Source: Nitzschia sp. DOCU1
Taxonomy: Eukaryota; Bacillariophyta; Bacillariophyceae; Bacillariales; Bacillariaceae
Assembly: GCA_951394045.1 (NCBI GenBank)
Contig: OX596000.1
Coordinates: 372,001 to 436,000, forward strand
Length of the DNA stretch: 64,000 bases
Reading direction: 5' to 3'
The notes beneath the pieces are model-generated. The model made no database searches. It was given only the letters and a program-made list of their open reading frames with translations, and was not told the DNA's origin. Made by a program: the position numbers and the translations under genes. Every line of letters begins with the position of its first letter. Positions within the stretch are counted from its first letter, which is position 1. Positions 1 through 9,135 of this stretch are shown here, one piece after another.

Positions 1-2
1 CT

Positions 3-1043
3 GATGATCAAGCAAAACTGTTCCAAGAAGAGGAAGGAGGCCCTCGGCCTGTGGCGACATTCCTCCCAACTACCTGCGCACAATTGCTCATTCAGGGCGA
101 ATCAGTTACAGCATACTACAAATCAAGGATCCGGGAAGCAGCCACTCTGCCAACGTTATTTAAGTACTACGAGACACTATTCAACTGGGACTCTTCCATA
201 TGTTCAGAGATCGACTGGTCAGCATACAAACAAATCATCCGCACCCACCGTTCCCAGGAAACCACCCTCGTGAAGCATTTGCATATGATTGCCCCTACAG
301 GGGCCATTGCTCACAGAAATAGCCACCACCACTCCCCCAGGTGCCCATCCTGCGATGACTGCGAGTCTGAGGACAACGACCATGTTATCCGATGCCCCGG
401 CCCGTCCCGCTCTGCTTGGAGAACCACTATGATCACAACAACCATCCGCTTCGCGGAGCAGAAACTTCGATCCGACCCAATGTTATGCGATATTCTCCGT
501 GATGGACTCCAAAGATGGGCGAATAACCTTCTGGGCATTGGCACCAACGGATATCCAGCAGCATATTATCAACTGATCGAATCACAAAACACCATTGGCT
601 GGTCCCATCTGTTCCGGGCTCGGTGGAGCATATACTGGCAACGACTTCATCGGGAATATGCCACAAGACAAAACCTTGTAGAGGAACAGGCAGACGGTTC
701 AGCCTGGGTGCGCAAGGTGGGCACACGCATTCTGAAGCACTGGTTTGACCTATGGAAGATCCGCAATACAGAACGCCATGGCAAAGACCAGGCAGACCAA
801 CAAGCACGCCGGGAAATCCTCCTCCACTCCCAACTCCTCGAACTATACGCGTGGCGCCCCCGAACCATGCCACAAGATCGTCACATGTTCTACCCTTCCT
901 ACGATCTCCACGTGGCTGCTAACCACACCCTTGACACAATTGAGGACTGGATAGACCTGTGGCGACCCGCCATTCTTCACAGCATGACCCAGGCAACCAA
1001 CATTCGGGCACTGCTTGAGCTAACACAGGATCAGCCACTATAA
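3..1043 (+). CDS. 3' part of a retrotransposon-like ORF with CPxC...H...C zinc motif
   Basis: The reading frame is open from the left edge, so this is the C-terminal part of a longer protein; the first possible initiator in frame is only a GTG. About one third in is a CPSC-x10-H-x3-C cluster, followed by a Trp/Arg-rich region (FRARWSIYWQ) and an LWKIRNxxRHG motif. This order, a zinc cluster then a W..RN...HG box, is what I recognise at the C-termini of reverse-transcriptase proteins of non-LTR elements in diatoms. The RT domain itself would lie outside the window. A short hairpin follows 32 bp after the stop, as at the 3' ends of many LINEs. It may be a dead copy. The family assignment is an inference; the open frame and the cysteine/histidine motif are seen directly. 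Confidence 0.5.
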   Translation, partial: DDQAKLFQEEEGGPRPVATFLPTTCAQLLIQGESVTAYYKSRIREAATLPTLFKYYETLFNWDSSICSEIDWSAYKQIIRTHRSQETTLVKHLHMIAPTGAIAHRNSHHHSPRCPSCDDCESEDNDHVIRCPGPSRSAWRTTMITTTIRFAEQKLRSDPMLCDILRDGLQRWANNLLGIGTNGYPAAYYQLIESQNTIGWSHLFRARWSIYWQRLHREYATRQNLVEEQADGSAWVRKVGTRILKHWFDLWKIRNTERHGKDQADQQARREILLHSQLLELYAWRPRTMPQDRHMFYPSYDLHVAANHTLDTIEDWIDLWRPAILHSMTQATNIRALLELTQDQPL

Positions 1044-1075
1044 AAATGTGCTGATCGCCTTTCGAAAAAGAAAAC

Positions 1076-1092
1076 ACCGCATCCAGTGCGGT
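1076..1092 (+). repeat. Perfect 6-bp hairpin downstream of the retroelement-like ORF
   Basis: ACCGCA and TGCGGT pair perfectly around a 5-nt TCCAG loop. The position just after the ORF stop would suit a 3'-end recognition hairpin of a non-LTR element or an RNA 3'-end structure. Such a short stem can also occur by chance. Confidence 0.35.
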
Positions 1093-1560
1093 ACTTTATT
1101 CCTCGCATCGCTACAGGCGGTAGGTGCCGGGGCCGGGTTGGGCGACTAGTTTCCCCCTGCCGGTTAAAAATAGACTTTGGTGTTTTTTTTTTAGTAAAAA
1201 AGCCTGTACTCACTACCCGAAGACGATTTGGCTCGAATAAGTCAATTGGTCTTTGCCAACTTTCCACGTGGCATCTGCGACTAAGAGCAATCGGCTTGCG
1301 ACTAAAACCGTAGATGTGACAAAGGCAAGCCAATCAAATGCCACAAAAAGAGAGCTGGCCATCTTCCGTTCAAAAGGCTCCTAAATTCCTTCGCAGGCGC
1401 GAGAGGTAAATATCCACGAAACAAGACGAAAGATTTCACTCCAATCAGCACAAGATCTTCAGACCTGCCCCTTCGGCTGCCCCTCCTTCCGAACAACGAG
1501 TGTTGAGAATTGCCCTTTCGTTTCAGGCCTCATTTACTTCTTCTTTCATTTTAGTAAAGC
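1093..1560. other. Intergenic, probable promoter side of the membrane-protein gene
   Basis: No convincing coding exon is seen. It contains a T/A run near 1180-1200 and leads to the ATG at 1561, so it should hold the 5' leader of that gene and perhaps the tail of the upstream retroelement. Confidence 0.4.
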
Positions 1561-3828
1561 ATGGAAGAAGGAAGTAGTCCTCACCGCAATTTGCAGCCTC
1601 TCCTGAGAGATGAGTCGGCCCCCGCAGGCCCTCGAATGGGAGCTTATGCTCCCCCTGCATCCCACCATCCCCCACCACCACCTCAACCTCAACCTACACC
1701 GTATGTTACGAGTCGACCTGAAGACTATGATTTGCAGTTGACAACTACGGATGCGACAGGTCAAGTTCTTGCTTCTGACGACGAAGATCTCCCCCCATTG
1801 CCACCTTTGATATCGTATTGTTCCTATGTCCGATATGCCTGTTCCTTTGGTAAGTGGCTTGCCCTGATAGCAATTGTCAATGTTATTGCGATTGCAATTT
1901 GCGTCAAGGCTCGATACTTTGATTATGATGGATATTGGCCTGTCGACAGCTGGAAGGGCGTGTTATTGGCGAGTGTATGGTTGGCTACCGCCATCTTTTT
2001 CTATTTGTCCGCAAAAGTCGTTGAAATGGACGTGCAACGAATTGATCACATGGCGCAATATGAACAAGGACGACTTTCGGAAGGAGACACTGCTATCAAC
2101 GCTAGCTTTATTCCCAACTATGAACATGTCTATGGGCAAGTTTCTAGAAAAATCGATGCCAGTTTTACGCCCAACTCTTTGAGTACTACAAACGGCTCGT
2201 CAAGTACACCACCACCTGAAGGAACGAGTAGTTTGGTCAATTTGAGTTTTGCCTTTTGGGCAGTCTCCTTTGGTGCAGCTGTGTTCCTGGGAACGGGTGT
2301 CATAGTGGGCAAGCACTATGCCAAGGACTGTGATGGCAAAAATCTCCCCCCCGAAGGCGGTAACTCGACGAACAGCAAAAGTGACTTTGCCAATATTAAA
2401 AAGTATTCCAGCGAACTTCAAGATTGGATTACAGAACGCAGAGATCCATGGGGATATGGAATGCGAGTCGACTATCAAGATGATTTCTACGAAGAGTATG
2501 GGGGAGGGGAAACCGACTACAATTTTCCTACTTCGTATTCCACCGATGTGGGTAGTTTTGCCTCCATGAAGGATGGAACCGTCTTTTTTGCAGGTCTTGT
2601 GCCTGAGCCAAATGATGAAGACACTGCAGACGAAACATTTGTGTATTCGAATCATTTGGTCTTGGTGGAAAGTCCCGGCAATGGAGGACCTCCCAAGTAC
2701 TATAAGGATATTGTCAATCCTCGCATGTTTATTCCCGTGGCCAACACTTTGGTTGATGACAAAGGTGGGGGTACCTTGACGGCGACACAATATTGTTTTA
2801 CGTCTGCCAAGGACGAAGCTGAACGAAAAAAGGCTAAACGAACCTGGGAAAATAGCATTCGCATGACGCCCATTCACTGCATCATCACCAAAGCAAATGA
2901 CGACGAATCGGCCTTTGAAATTAAAAAGATGAATATTGCTTGGAAAGACAAGACGCAAGGAGGAAATCAAGTATCTGCCGCGGCGGCGGGAGGGGAAATT
3001 CTAGTGGCGCACGTGGGAACGGATGGTCGAAAGAGTTACTTTGAAGTCGTTGCTTTGAATGTAGCGAGTATGGAAGGCAAGGCAATCTACCACTTGACGA
3101 CGTCCGAAGCCGATTATTATGGCTGGGAATCCGAAGGTCACGAAAATACGAGATGCATTCAAGATAAGGTGATGGGCGTTGGTGCCGTTGCGGCGATGGT
3201 CGTATTGGTGTTGTGCGGTTTGTGGCTGATTCTACGAGAAGGAGTACCGGCGGGTGTGGCCCCTATCATGTTGTCGTTGGTGGGATTGATCCGATGCTTT
3301 ACTGGAGAGTATGATCAAGGCATGACGACCATGTCATTAACGTTTGGAGCCTTGTTCTTTCATGGCGTTTTGTGCTGTGGCGACGGCCGCGTTTGCCATT
3401 TACCAGCCTGGATTGGTCGTGACATGTACATTTGGGGCCTTTATAGTTGGATCCTCTCTTTCTTTTTCATGGATGTGGTCTTTCGCATGTCCGATGCCAT
3501 AATCTGGGCTTCCATCTTTTTTGCATTGTCTGGAGTCATCTTGAATCATCCCATTCTTCATCTCATGGGCATTGTCAGCATTTGTATGGGTATTCTCGAA
3601 GTCATCATGTTTCCTTTTTTTGGACGATACTCGGGTTTTGGATTCATGGGTCTCTTGTGTGTAGTACTGGGACTGGGCATGATTGCGGCAGGCAATTGCT
3701 TATCGAACAATCGGCGGTATTGCGTCGCCGCTTGTCGTCCCGTGTCTCGAGCAGGACGTACCATGTTTTACGGTTCCCCTTCCGGAGGGACAACACCAAC
3801 TGTTGTTCCCAGTACGGCTCAAGTTTGA
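1561..3828 (+). CDS. Large multi-pass membrane protein, family not recognised
   Basis: A 755-residue uninterrupted ORF starting at an ATG. Residues 1-90 are cytosol-like: Pro-rich (a PPPPPQPQP stretch) and then acidic (SDDEDLPPLPP). Hydrophobic helices lie near residues 97-115, 132-152 and 228-250. A hydrophilic domain of about 290 residues follows, with Asp/Glu/Tyr-rich and NxS/T sites, which suggests a lumenal or extracellular domain. About seven more helices lie between residues 540 and 735, including WILSFFFMDVVF and GLLCVVLGLGMIAAG. The layout (3 TM, large loop, 6-7 TM) resembles a receptor or transporter-like protein, but I see no diagnostic motif and assign no function. There are no introns. 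The next gene on the right converges with it. Confidence 0.75.
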   Translation: MEEGSSPHRNLQPLLRDESAPAGPRMGAYAPPASHHPPPPPQPQPTPYVTSRPEDYDLQLTTTDATGQVLASDDEDLPPLPPLISYCSYVRYACSFGKWLALIAIVNVIAIAICVKARYFDYDGYWPVDSWKGVLLASVWLATAIFFYLSAKVVEMDVQRIDHMAQYEQGRLSEGDTAINASFIPNYEHVYGQVSRKIDASFTPNSLSTTNGSSSTPPPEGTSSLVNLSFAFWAVSFGAAVFLGTGVIVGKHYAKDCDGKNLPPEGGNSTNSKSDFANIKKYSSELQDWITERRDPWGYGMRVDYQDDFYEEYGGGETDYNFPTSYSTDVGSFASMKDGTVFFAGLVPEPNDEDTADETFVYSNHLVLVESPGNGGPPKYYKDIVNPRMFIPVANTLVDDKGGGTLTATQYCFTSAKDEAERKKAKRTWENSIRMTPIHCIITKANDDESAFEIKKMNIAWKDKTQGGNQVSAAAAGGEILVAHVGTDGRKSYFEVVALNVASMEGKAIYHLTTSEADYYGWESEGHENTRCIQDKVMGVGAVAAMVVLVLCGLWLILREGVPAGVAPIMLSLVGLIRCFTGEYDQGMTTMSLTFGALFFHGVLCCGDGRVCHLPAWIGRDMYIWGLYSWILSFFFMDVVFRMSDAIIWASIFFALSGVILNHPILHLMGIVSICMGILEVIMFPFFGRYSGFGFMGLLCVVLGLGMIAAGNCLSNNRRYCVAACRPVSRAGRTMFYGSPSGGTTPTVVPSTAQV

Positions 3829-4003
3829 TAGATCTACAATCATACAATATACTATATAAGACGTTTCCTATTTCTGGCTGGTTTTAGTTGGCATTAGAAC
3901 CATTTGCTTTCACAAGAAGACCACCTACTAGTGATAAGTTTTTGTGGTTCATTCCAGTTTCGATGATAGTTCCCAGCCCCCAAGATTGTTCAGTTCTACA
4001 AGT

Positions 4004-4693
4004 CTAGAAAGTTCCCAGTCCCCAAAATGTGAAAAGCGGCATGACAACGGCCAAGCCTAGTATTTGCCGCCAAGTCATGGCGAGGGTGCTAGCCGAAGAA
4101 ACCGTTTCAGGACGCAGGACAGAATCCGTCGCCATTGCAGCAGCAGCTTGTTCTGGCTCGGACGAGGGAGCTACCGATGCCGATGGTTCCGAACTCGGTG
4201 GAACTGACATGGTAGGTGCCGCAGCAGGTCGCGCCGTCAAGGACAAGAGCGAAGGAACACAAATTCCAGTGGCCGAAGTACTACAAGGCGGCGTCACAGA
4301 AGGTGTAGTCACTAGAGAATATCCCAAGCCGGTCCATTGAGAAATTCCCAGTCCATTGTACAAAGTGCCATTGAATCCAAACTCTGTTTCCAGTCGGGTA
4401 ATGGCAGCGGCGGCTCGACTGCCCGATCGGCACACAATCACCAAGGTACACGTTTCACATCCCCGCAACGCATCGGGACTGCCGGTAGAAGACAAATTTT
4501 CCACCAGGGTCGCATTGGCGACATGCCCCGCATTCCACTCCTCCAAAGAACGAACATCCACCACGGCGTCAAAGATTCCTTCTTGCATTCCTTGAAACAA
4601 GGCGTCGGGAGTCAAGACGAACTGTTGTGCATGACAAACTTCGCCAAGCAACAAGAGCAGAGAAATGACAGTGGGTCTGCAAGATCGAAACAT
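4004..4693 (-). CDS. Secreted, probably GPI-anchored rhodanese-domain protein
   Basis: A 229-residue protein starting at the ATG at 4693; an upstream in-frame TTG is not a credible eukaryotic start. Residues 1-23 form a signal peptide (ISLLLLLGEVCHA). A single rhodanese domain follows, with DVRSLEEWNAGHV and the active-site loop VCRSGSRA, whose Cys is present, so persulfide transfer is possible. The next 80 residues are Ser/Pro/Thr/Ala-rich. The chain ends in a hydrophobic stretch (LGLAVVMPLFTFWGLGTF) with no cytoplasmic tail, which is the pattern of a GPI signal. Most rhodaneses are cytosolic, mitochondrial or plastidial, so cell-surface placement is notable. A plain C-terminal membrane anchor is the alternative. 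The fold and catalytic Cys are clear; localisation is inferred. Confidence 0.8.
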   Translation of the reverse strand: MFRSCRPTVISLLLLLGEVCHAQQFVLTPDALFQGMQEGIFDAVVDVRSLEEWNAGHVANATLVENLSSTGSPDALRGCETCTLVIVCRSGSRAAAAITRLETEFGFNGTLYNGLGISQWTGLGYSLVTTPSVTPPCSTSATGICVPSLLSLTARPAAAPTMSVPPSSEPSASVAPSSEPEQAAAAMATDSVLRPETVSSASTLAMTWRQILGLAVVMPLFTFWGLGTF

Positions 4694-5009
4694 GATACAG
4701 TAGATATTCAGCAAGGCTTGGAACGAGGTCAAGTAGTAAAGCAATTGTGAGATCAGGTCAAGAGAAGCCAGTCGCCATCTTTTTTTGGTTCATTTTTCCT
4801 CGTCGTTGTCGGGAGGGTGCATAACGACGGCCGCGAAGAATACCTTTCATTCGGCAAAAATTTTCAAACCATGTGATGCGCGCGTGCGATGCTGCTCAAC
4901 TGAACTTGAACGGAGGAGGAGTTCGCGGAGTCGGATGCGCCGTCTGGCCTTTGGCGGTGTGTCACTTTCCGACCGGATCGACCCATTGGCTCTCCCTCCG
5001 CGCCAAAAT
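4694..5009. other. Intergenic, nothing recognised
   Basis: This short stretch lies between the start of the rhodanese gene and the end of the coiled-coil frame, both on the minus strand. It should include the rhodanese promoter; no specific element is identified. Confidence 0.4.
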
Positions 5010-5690
5010 TCAAAAGCTACACAAGTTTTTCTTCGACTCTTGCCAATGACACAAAGGACACAAGGATCTCTTCATGTTTTTAGAGTTGTGGTTTCGTTGT
5101 TCTTCCAGTGCCTCGATTTGCTTCTCCATTAATTTGCGATGTAGATCGGCCAGTTGGCGGTCGGCAGTCAACTGCTGGCCGCGGGGGATTGTTGTTGGGA
5201 AGAACCACCACCAACAAACTCTTGGGTCGATAAGAAACAGCATTCGAGTTTTCGATATTCTCCCCAGTCTTGGACGAACAATACCCCGAAAGCTCTGACC
5301 CCGCCTTCGCAAAAGCTGGAAGCTACTTTTTCTTTGCGGCAGTAGACGCGGAGGGTCTTCTTCGTCCTCTTCGTTTTCTATTTGTTTCTTCAAGAATGTC
5401 TCATTCTCTTGCGTCAACAGATGGCCCTTCGATTTCAGGGTTTCGATAGTATTCAGTGCTTCGGCAAGTTGTAACGACTGTGTCAACAAAACCTCTTGTC
5501 GGTCGTCTCCTTCATATCAATTTAACAGTTCCTGCAATCGGTCCGCCTGATCATTCCGTTCTCTTTCGAGCCGATCGCAACGAAGTTGAAGCTTGCAAAG
5601 TTGCTTGTGGAGCTCCTGAACACGATCTGATGACGGTTCATGATTCGGGACGGAGGACGTGTCTTCGCTGACGGACGAAGAAACACTCAT
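5010..5690 (-). CDS. Coiled-coil protein frame interrupted by one in-frame UGA
   Basis: From the ATG at 5690 the frame encodes a Ser-rich N-terminus and a heptad-like helix (VQELHKQLCKLQLRCDRLER) up to a TGA at 5517-5519. The same frame continues past the TGA with more helix (LTQSLQLAEALNTIETL, then QENETFLKKQIENEEDEED), a basic segment, and a second helix (LADLHRKLMEKQIEALEEQR) ending in a CPLC motif. Helix propensity on both sides of the stop suggests one protein. It could be a nonsense-mutated pseudogene, a gene with unrecognised introns (the Trp/Phe-rich stretch around 5210 looks intronic), or a UGA read-through case. Selenocysteine is unlikely in a coiled coil. The family is not recognised. 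Confidence 0.4.
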
Positions 5691-6004
5691 TTTGTTGCGT
5701 GAAACTGACAAAGATTTAAGTGGCGGCATATATTTGTGATTGTTCTTCGCAGGGTGATGAAAGGTCAACGTGTTAAAACCAACAAAGGAGTGAGGTTTGG
5801 ATTGCAGAGACGCAAACAATGGACGTATTTGTTAAGGCATAGTTGCAAAGCACCTGTGTTTCTGGGACGATATGGTGTTCTCGCTCCTCATCGTCATCCG
5901 TGCAAGGGAAAGAACACTATCAACGAAAAAAAGGGGCATGAGAGTGATGTGACCGGCATACATGGGCAAATTTTCCACACTGACGGATGAGATTTTGATT
6001 AGCT

Positions 6005-6029
6005 CGATTCCGCGCGAAGCGCGGAATCG
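6005..6029. repeat. Perfect 11-bp stem hairpin with GAA loop
   Basis: CGATTCCGCGC (6005-6015) is perfectly complementary to GCGCGGAATCG (6019-6029) around a 3-nt GAA loop. It is GC-rich in otherwise AT-leaning DNA. The function is unknown; it may be a remnant of a mobile element. Confidence 0.6.
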
Positions 6030-6394
6030 CTTTCTGGTAAACTAAGATCCTTGCTACTCTTCTTGCCGAGACAGCCACGAGGATCGCTTTGGATCTCTGT
6101 GAAAGATCTGTAAGCTGCATGCTCCTAGAGCTGTATGACTACATTCACTCAACGAATAACACCACTACTCTAGCTAGCTAGATCTGCGAGAGCAATAGCG
6201 ATCATGCCAGCCACATCACCGCTAATGTTCTTGCTCTGTCTTGTTATGTTACTTTATGACTATAGCGGCGGGGGCGTCGGCGTCAACGACGCCAGTGCTA
6301 GCCGGAGCATTATCATTAACATTACGCTACTTCACGGCCCCAGTAGACGACGACGCACGTACTATCGGTAGCTAGTAGAGCACGCGCTTTCGTC

Positions 6395-6660
6395 ACACTA
6401 GATTTCGCAATGCACGCTTTTCGGAACACAATATTTCGTAAGACGCGATTTCGCACCACTCGCTTTCGTAACACTACGCGATTTCCTAAGACTTCACAAG
6501 ACGCAATTTCGAAAAACAAGATTTCATAAGAAGCCTTTCGCACCACAACGCGATTTCGCAAGACGCGCTTTCGTAACTCCAGTGATTTCCCGAGATTTCA
6601 CAACACGCAGTTTCGTAACACACTATTTTGCAACCACGCGATTTCGGAACAGCCGCGTTC
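6395..6660. repeat. Degenerate short tandem repeat, core CGCGATTTCGNAANAC
   Basis: The core 'ATTTCG(T/C)AA.AC' recurs at irregular spacing of roughly 11-22 bp, for example ATTTCGTAAGACGCG, ATTTCGCACCAC, CTTTCGTAACAC and ATTTCGCAAGACGCG. Copies differ by substitutions and small indels, which suggests an old, decaying minisatellite. Minus-strand frames across it are artefacts of the repeat. Confidence 0.6.
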
Positions 6661-6724
6661 GCCACTCTTTGGCTATTGTTGTGTTATTGTGCGTGGTTCG
6701 GAAGCAACGCGATGCGCGGGTGAA

Positions 6725-6840
6725 GCTAAATTCGTAGCTCTGCGTACATACTTATGCTAAATTTGAAGCTCTGCGTGGAATACTTATGCTAAATTTGAAG
6801 CTCTGCGTAGAATACTTATGCTAAGTTCCAAGCACTGCGC
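6725..6840. repeat. About four copies of a 31-32 bp direct repeat
   Basis: Units begin with GCTAAATT or a close variant at 6725, 6756, 6788 and 6820. Each continues into AGCTCTGCGT and ACTTATGCTAA. The middle copies are nearly identical; the first and last diverge. It lies directly beside the degenerate array. Confidence 0.75.
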
Positions 6841-7140
6841 GCCGAATCGACTTCGACCTCCATAGTATTTTTCATTTCCCCATCCGTCAGTGTGGCAAGT
6901 TACCCCATACATGTCCCTCGTACCGACATAGGTAAAGGAACCCGGATATTTCAATGATGTCGTCATGGACTGCTTACCAGGTACCTGTACGACTTCTTAC
7001 CGACGGTCTGGCAACGGACGAAGTTCGACGGTACTACTATGTAGATTGCTAGAGATCATGGCACTTCACTAAGAGTTGTTGACATTGTACCCCGTTCGTG
7101 GTAGCAGTCATTACCTTTGATTGTAATAATTGGATCCTTC

Positions 7141-7557
7141 TCATCGATTGCTACTACTAGTACTAACTGAGTCGACGACCAGGCCGACAGCTGGGGGTCT
7201 AGGCATGTAGTTGACCTGCGACTCGGCGTAGCCCACATTCATCTCTACCTTTGTCGCGCACAATTTCTTCGTGACTTCTGCCCCTACAATAAAAAAGTGA
7301 GTATTATCTACTCTAATCGTTCCCCTGTTGTTGAGGATAAGTGCGACCGCTTTGCTGTCCTGGCCGCGTGGCTGCTGTTGACATTGTGGTGGCACTTGTT
7401 GGACTAATGCCGAGAAACAAAGATTACGCTTGCCAGGCTTGCTCATTTTTGATCCGAACTTTGGCTCGGACCCCGTTGTGGCGTTTTCATCCGCAAGAGA
7501 CGTTCCTTGGGATGTTATAAATTTGTTAGAAACGAAGCAATTGTGAGAGATATTCAT
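7141..7557 (-). CDS. Hypothetical ORF directly following the WW-domain stop codon in frame
   Basis: A 138-residue frame whose ATG immediately follows the TGA of the WW-domain ORF, in the same frame (TGA then ATG). The composition is not obviously coding-biased and I recognise no domain; there is a Gln/Pro patch (QQVPPQCQQQPRGQ). It may be the C-terminal part of the WW protein reached by read-through or removal of an intron, an independent gene, or 3' UTR. The shared frame over more than 400 nt is suggestive but could be chance. Confidence 0.3.
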   Translation of the reverse strand: MNISHNCFVSNKFITSQGTSLADENATTGSEPKFGSKMSKPGKRNLCFSALVQQVPPQCQQQPRGQDSKAVALILNNRGTIRVDNTHFFIVGAEVTKKLCATKVEMNVGYAESQVNYMPRPPAVGLVVDSVSTSSSNR

Positions 7558-8208
7558 TCAATCATTCAACGACCCATCCTTTTCGCCTACATAAGCAGCC
7601 AGTTTTCGCTTCAGAGCTGAAATTCTCACATCCAGGCGTCCCTCTTCCATATTTTGAGACGGGTTGTCCCTAGACATGCAGAATGGATTGAGCGGCGCAT
7701 ATGCCACATTCTCCCCACAGGCGTCCGTCGCATGCTGAATTTTACACAAGTCCGCAATCTGACCGACAGTCAAACTATTCAATTCCAGATCGGATGCTAC
7801 ACTCTCTTCTGGAAACGCGGCGGACTTGTCCAGCATAGCCATTGCGACAGGCACCAGTTTGGCGGGAGTTTTGATAGCTTCATTTACTTCGGGTGCCGTG
7901 TACAGCAGGTTCCCTGATAGCCCCCGACCGCTACTACTGTTGGAAACTTCCCGTGAGCCACCTGATCCAGACTTTCGGCCCGAACGCCCACGGGACCCTG
8001 AGCCTGATCCGTGGCCAGAATGTTCTCCGGATCCCGAGCCTGATCGATGGCCAGAGTGAGCTCGCGAGGAGGAGGGGACAGCGGAGGATGATACTCTTGT
8101 TGGTGGAGGATCCCACCGTGTTTCTCGTGTGCTGGGGTTTGCATAATACGTTCTACCCGTCTTGGGATCCGTGGCTTCCACCCACCCGGGTGGCCACAAA
8201 GAGCTCAT
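7558..8208 (-). CDS. WW-domain protein
   Basis: A 216-residue protein with an N-terminal WW domain: the LWPPGWVEATDPKTGRTYYA segment has both signature aromatics, and RWDPP closes the domain. WW domains bind Pro-rich ligands. A low-complexity stretch of Ser/Gly/His/Arg dipeptides (HSGHRSGSGSG type) follows at residues 45-95, then a helical region that includes LTVGQIADLCKIQ and a basic C-terminus (RISALKRKLAAYVGEKDG). It ends at a TGA immediately followed by an in-frame ATG of another ORF. Partners are unknown. The WW call is secure; the overall role is not. Confidence 0.75.
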   Translation of the reverse strand: MSSLWPPGWVEATDPKTGRTYYANPSTRETRWDPPPTRVSSSAVPSSSRAHSGHRSGSGSGEHSGHGSGSGSRGRSGRKSGSGGSREVSNSSSGRGLSGNLLYTAPEVNEAIKTPAKLVPVAMAMLDKSAAFPEESVASDLELNSLTVGQIADLCKIQHATDACGENVAYAPLNPFCMSRDNPSQNMEEGRLDVRISALKRKLAAYVGEKDGSLND

Positions 8209-9135
8209 GGGTAATTTACTCTGTGAGAGTCGTTTGCTGCTGACCCTTACGATTCCTCATAGAGGGACTGCATTCCCACCTGCCTTTTGCAGTGACAAAG
8301 TTAACGGTGGCAAGTCGTGGTTGAGACCGTCAATTTCGTGCCCCCTGCCCTATTATGATTGTTATCCTGCTAAAAGGACTGTAAACCCTACAACGAAAGC
8401 CTTTATGTTCCTGGCTTCTCACGGGTTCTGGTTTTTGTGGCCATCGTCATCGTCAAATTTCACGCATGTTCGTCTGCTGTCCAACAATCGGATCGTGACG
8501 AACGCCACGCGCGTGCCCTACAGCAGCCCATCGCTGTTGCCTCTCTGGCTTCCTTGTCGAACGCCGTGCGTCCAAGACCGACCGTCCGTGAGTACACATC
8601 CTTCCATCGAAGAAAGCGCCAAAAGCCACCCACCCCACGCGTTTCGCGACCCTTCTCTACTTCTGCCGCACATGTGTTCGCATCATAGTCAAAGAAATGC
8701 TTTTGGCTGGAAAACTATCGGGAACCAGTCGCCAGCTTTGATGGTATTAGTAGTAAGCGCGCCCAAATACTGCTTGGTGACAGGAAACGTCAACGAACGC
8801 TTTTCGGCTGGAAAACTATCGAAGGAACGAGTCCTAGCCAGATTTGAAGAGTTGTAACAAGCGCCCCCAAGAACTAACGTTCTTCTGGTGGCTGGTGTCG
8901 TGCAGTGGTGTCAGGAGTCCTTGGACGAAATGTTTTTCCTCTTGGCTGCTGGCAGTATCATTGCCGAGGAAGGAAGAACCGGTATCCAGCAGATTAGCTA
9001 CCTCGCTAGCTAGAGTAGAGACTGGACAGTGGTGCTGCTGGCTAGTAGTACTACTACGGTGGTAGCCTAGCAGTAAACAAATACTACTCTAGTAGTGTAG
9101 CAAGAACTTGGATAAGTGGTAGTAGCACCAGCAGT
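8209..9135. other. Intergenic, nothing recognised
   Basis: Plus-strand frames here lack domain signatures and coding character. The region carries the upstream sequences of the WW gene and the 3' flank of the kinase gene. CTAGCTAG-type and TAGTAGTA-type simple motifs occur near 9000-9100. Confidence 0.4.

Larger units (their letters stand above)
5691..7140. other. Repeat-rich intergenic region
   Basis: About 1.4 kb without a supportable gene. It holds a perfect hairpin (6005-6029), a degenerate short tandem array (about 6395-6660) and four copies of a 32-bp unit (6725-6840), each listed separately. Confidence 0.6.

Noticed and set aside
2200..2970. 256-residue minus-strand frame
   Set aside because: Antisense shadow of the 755-residue membrane protein.
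5517..5519. Selenocysteine reading of the UGA in the coiled-coil frame
   Set aside because: No redox motif surrounds it, the flanks are heptad helices, and no SECIS structure was recognised.
8162..8857. 231-residue plus-strand frame
   Set aside because: Starts antisense to the WW domain and has no domain or coding character.
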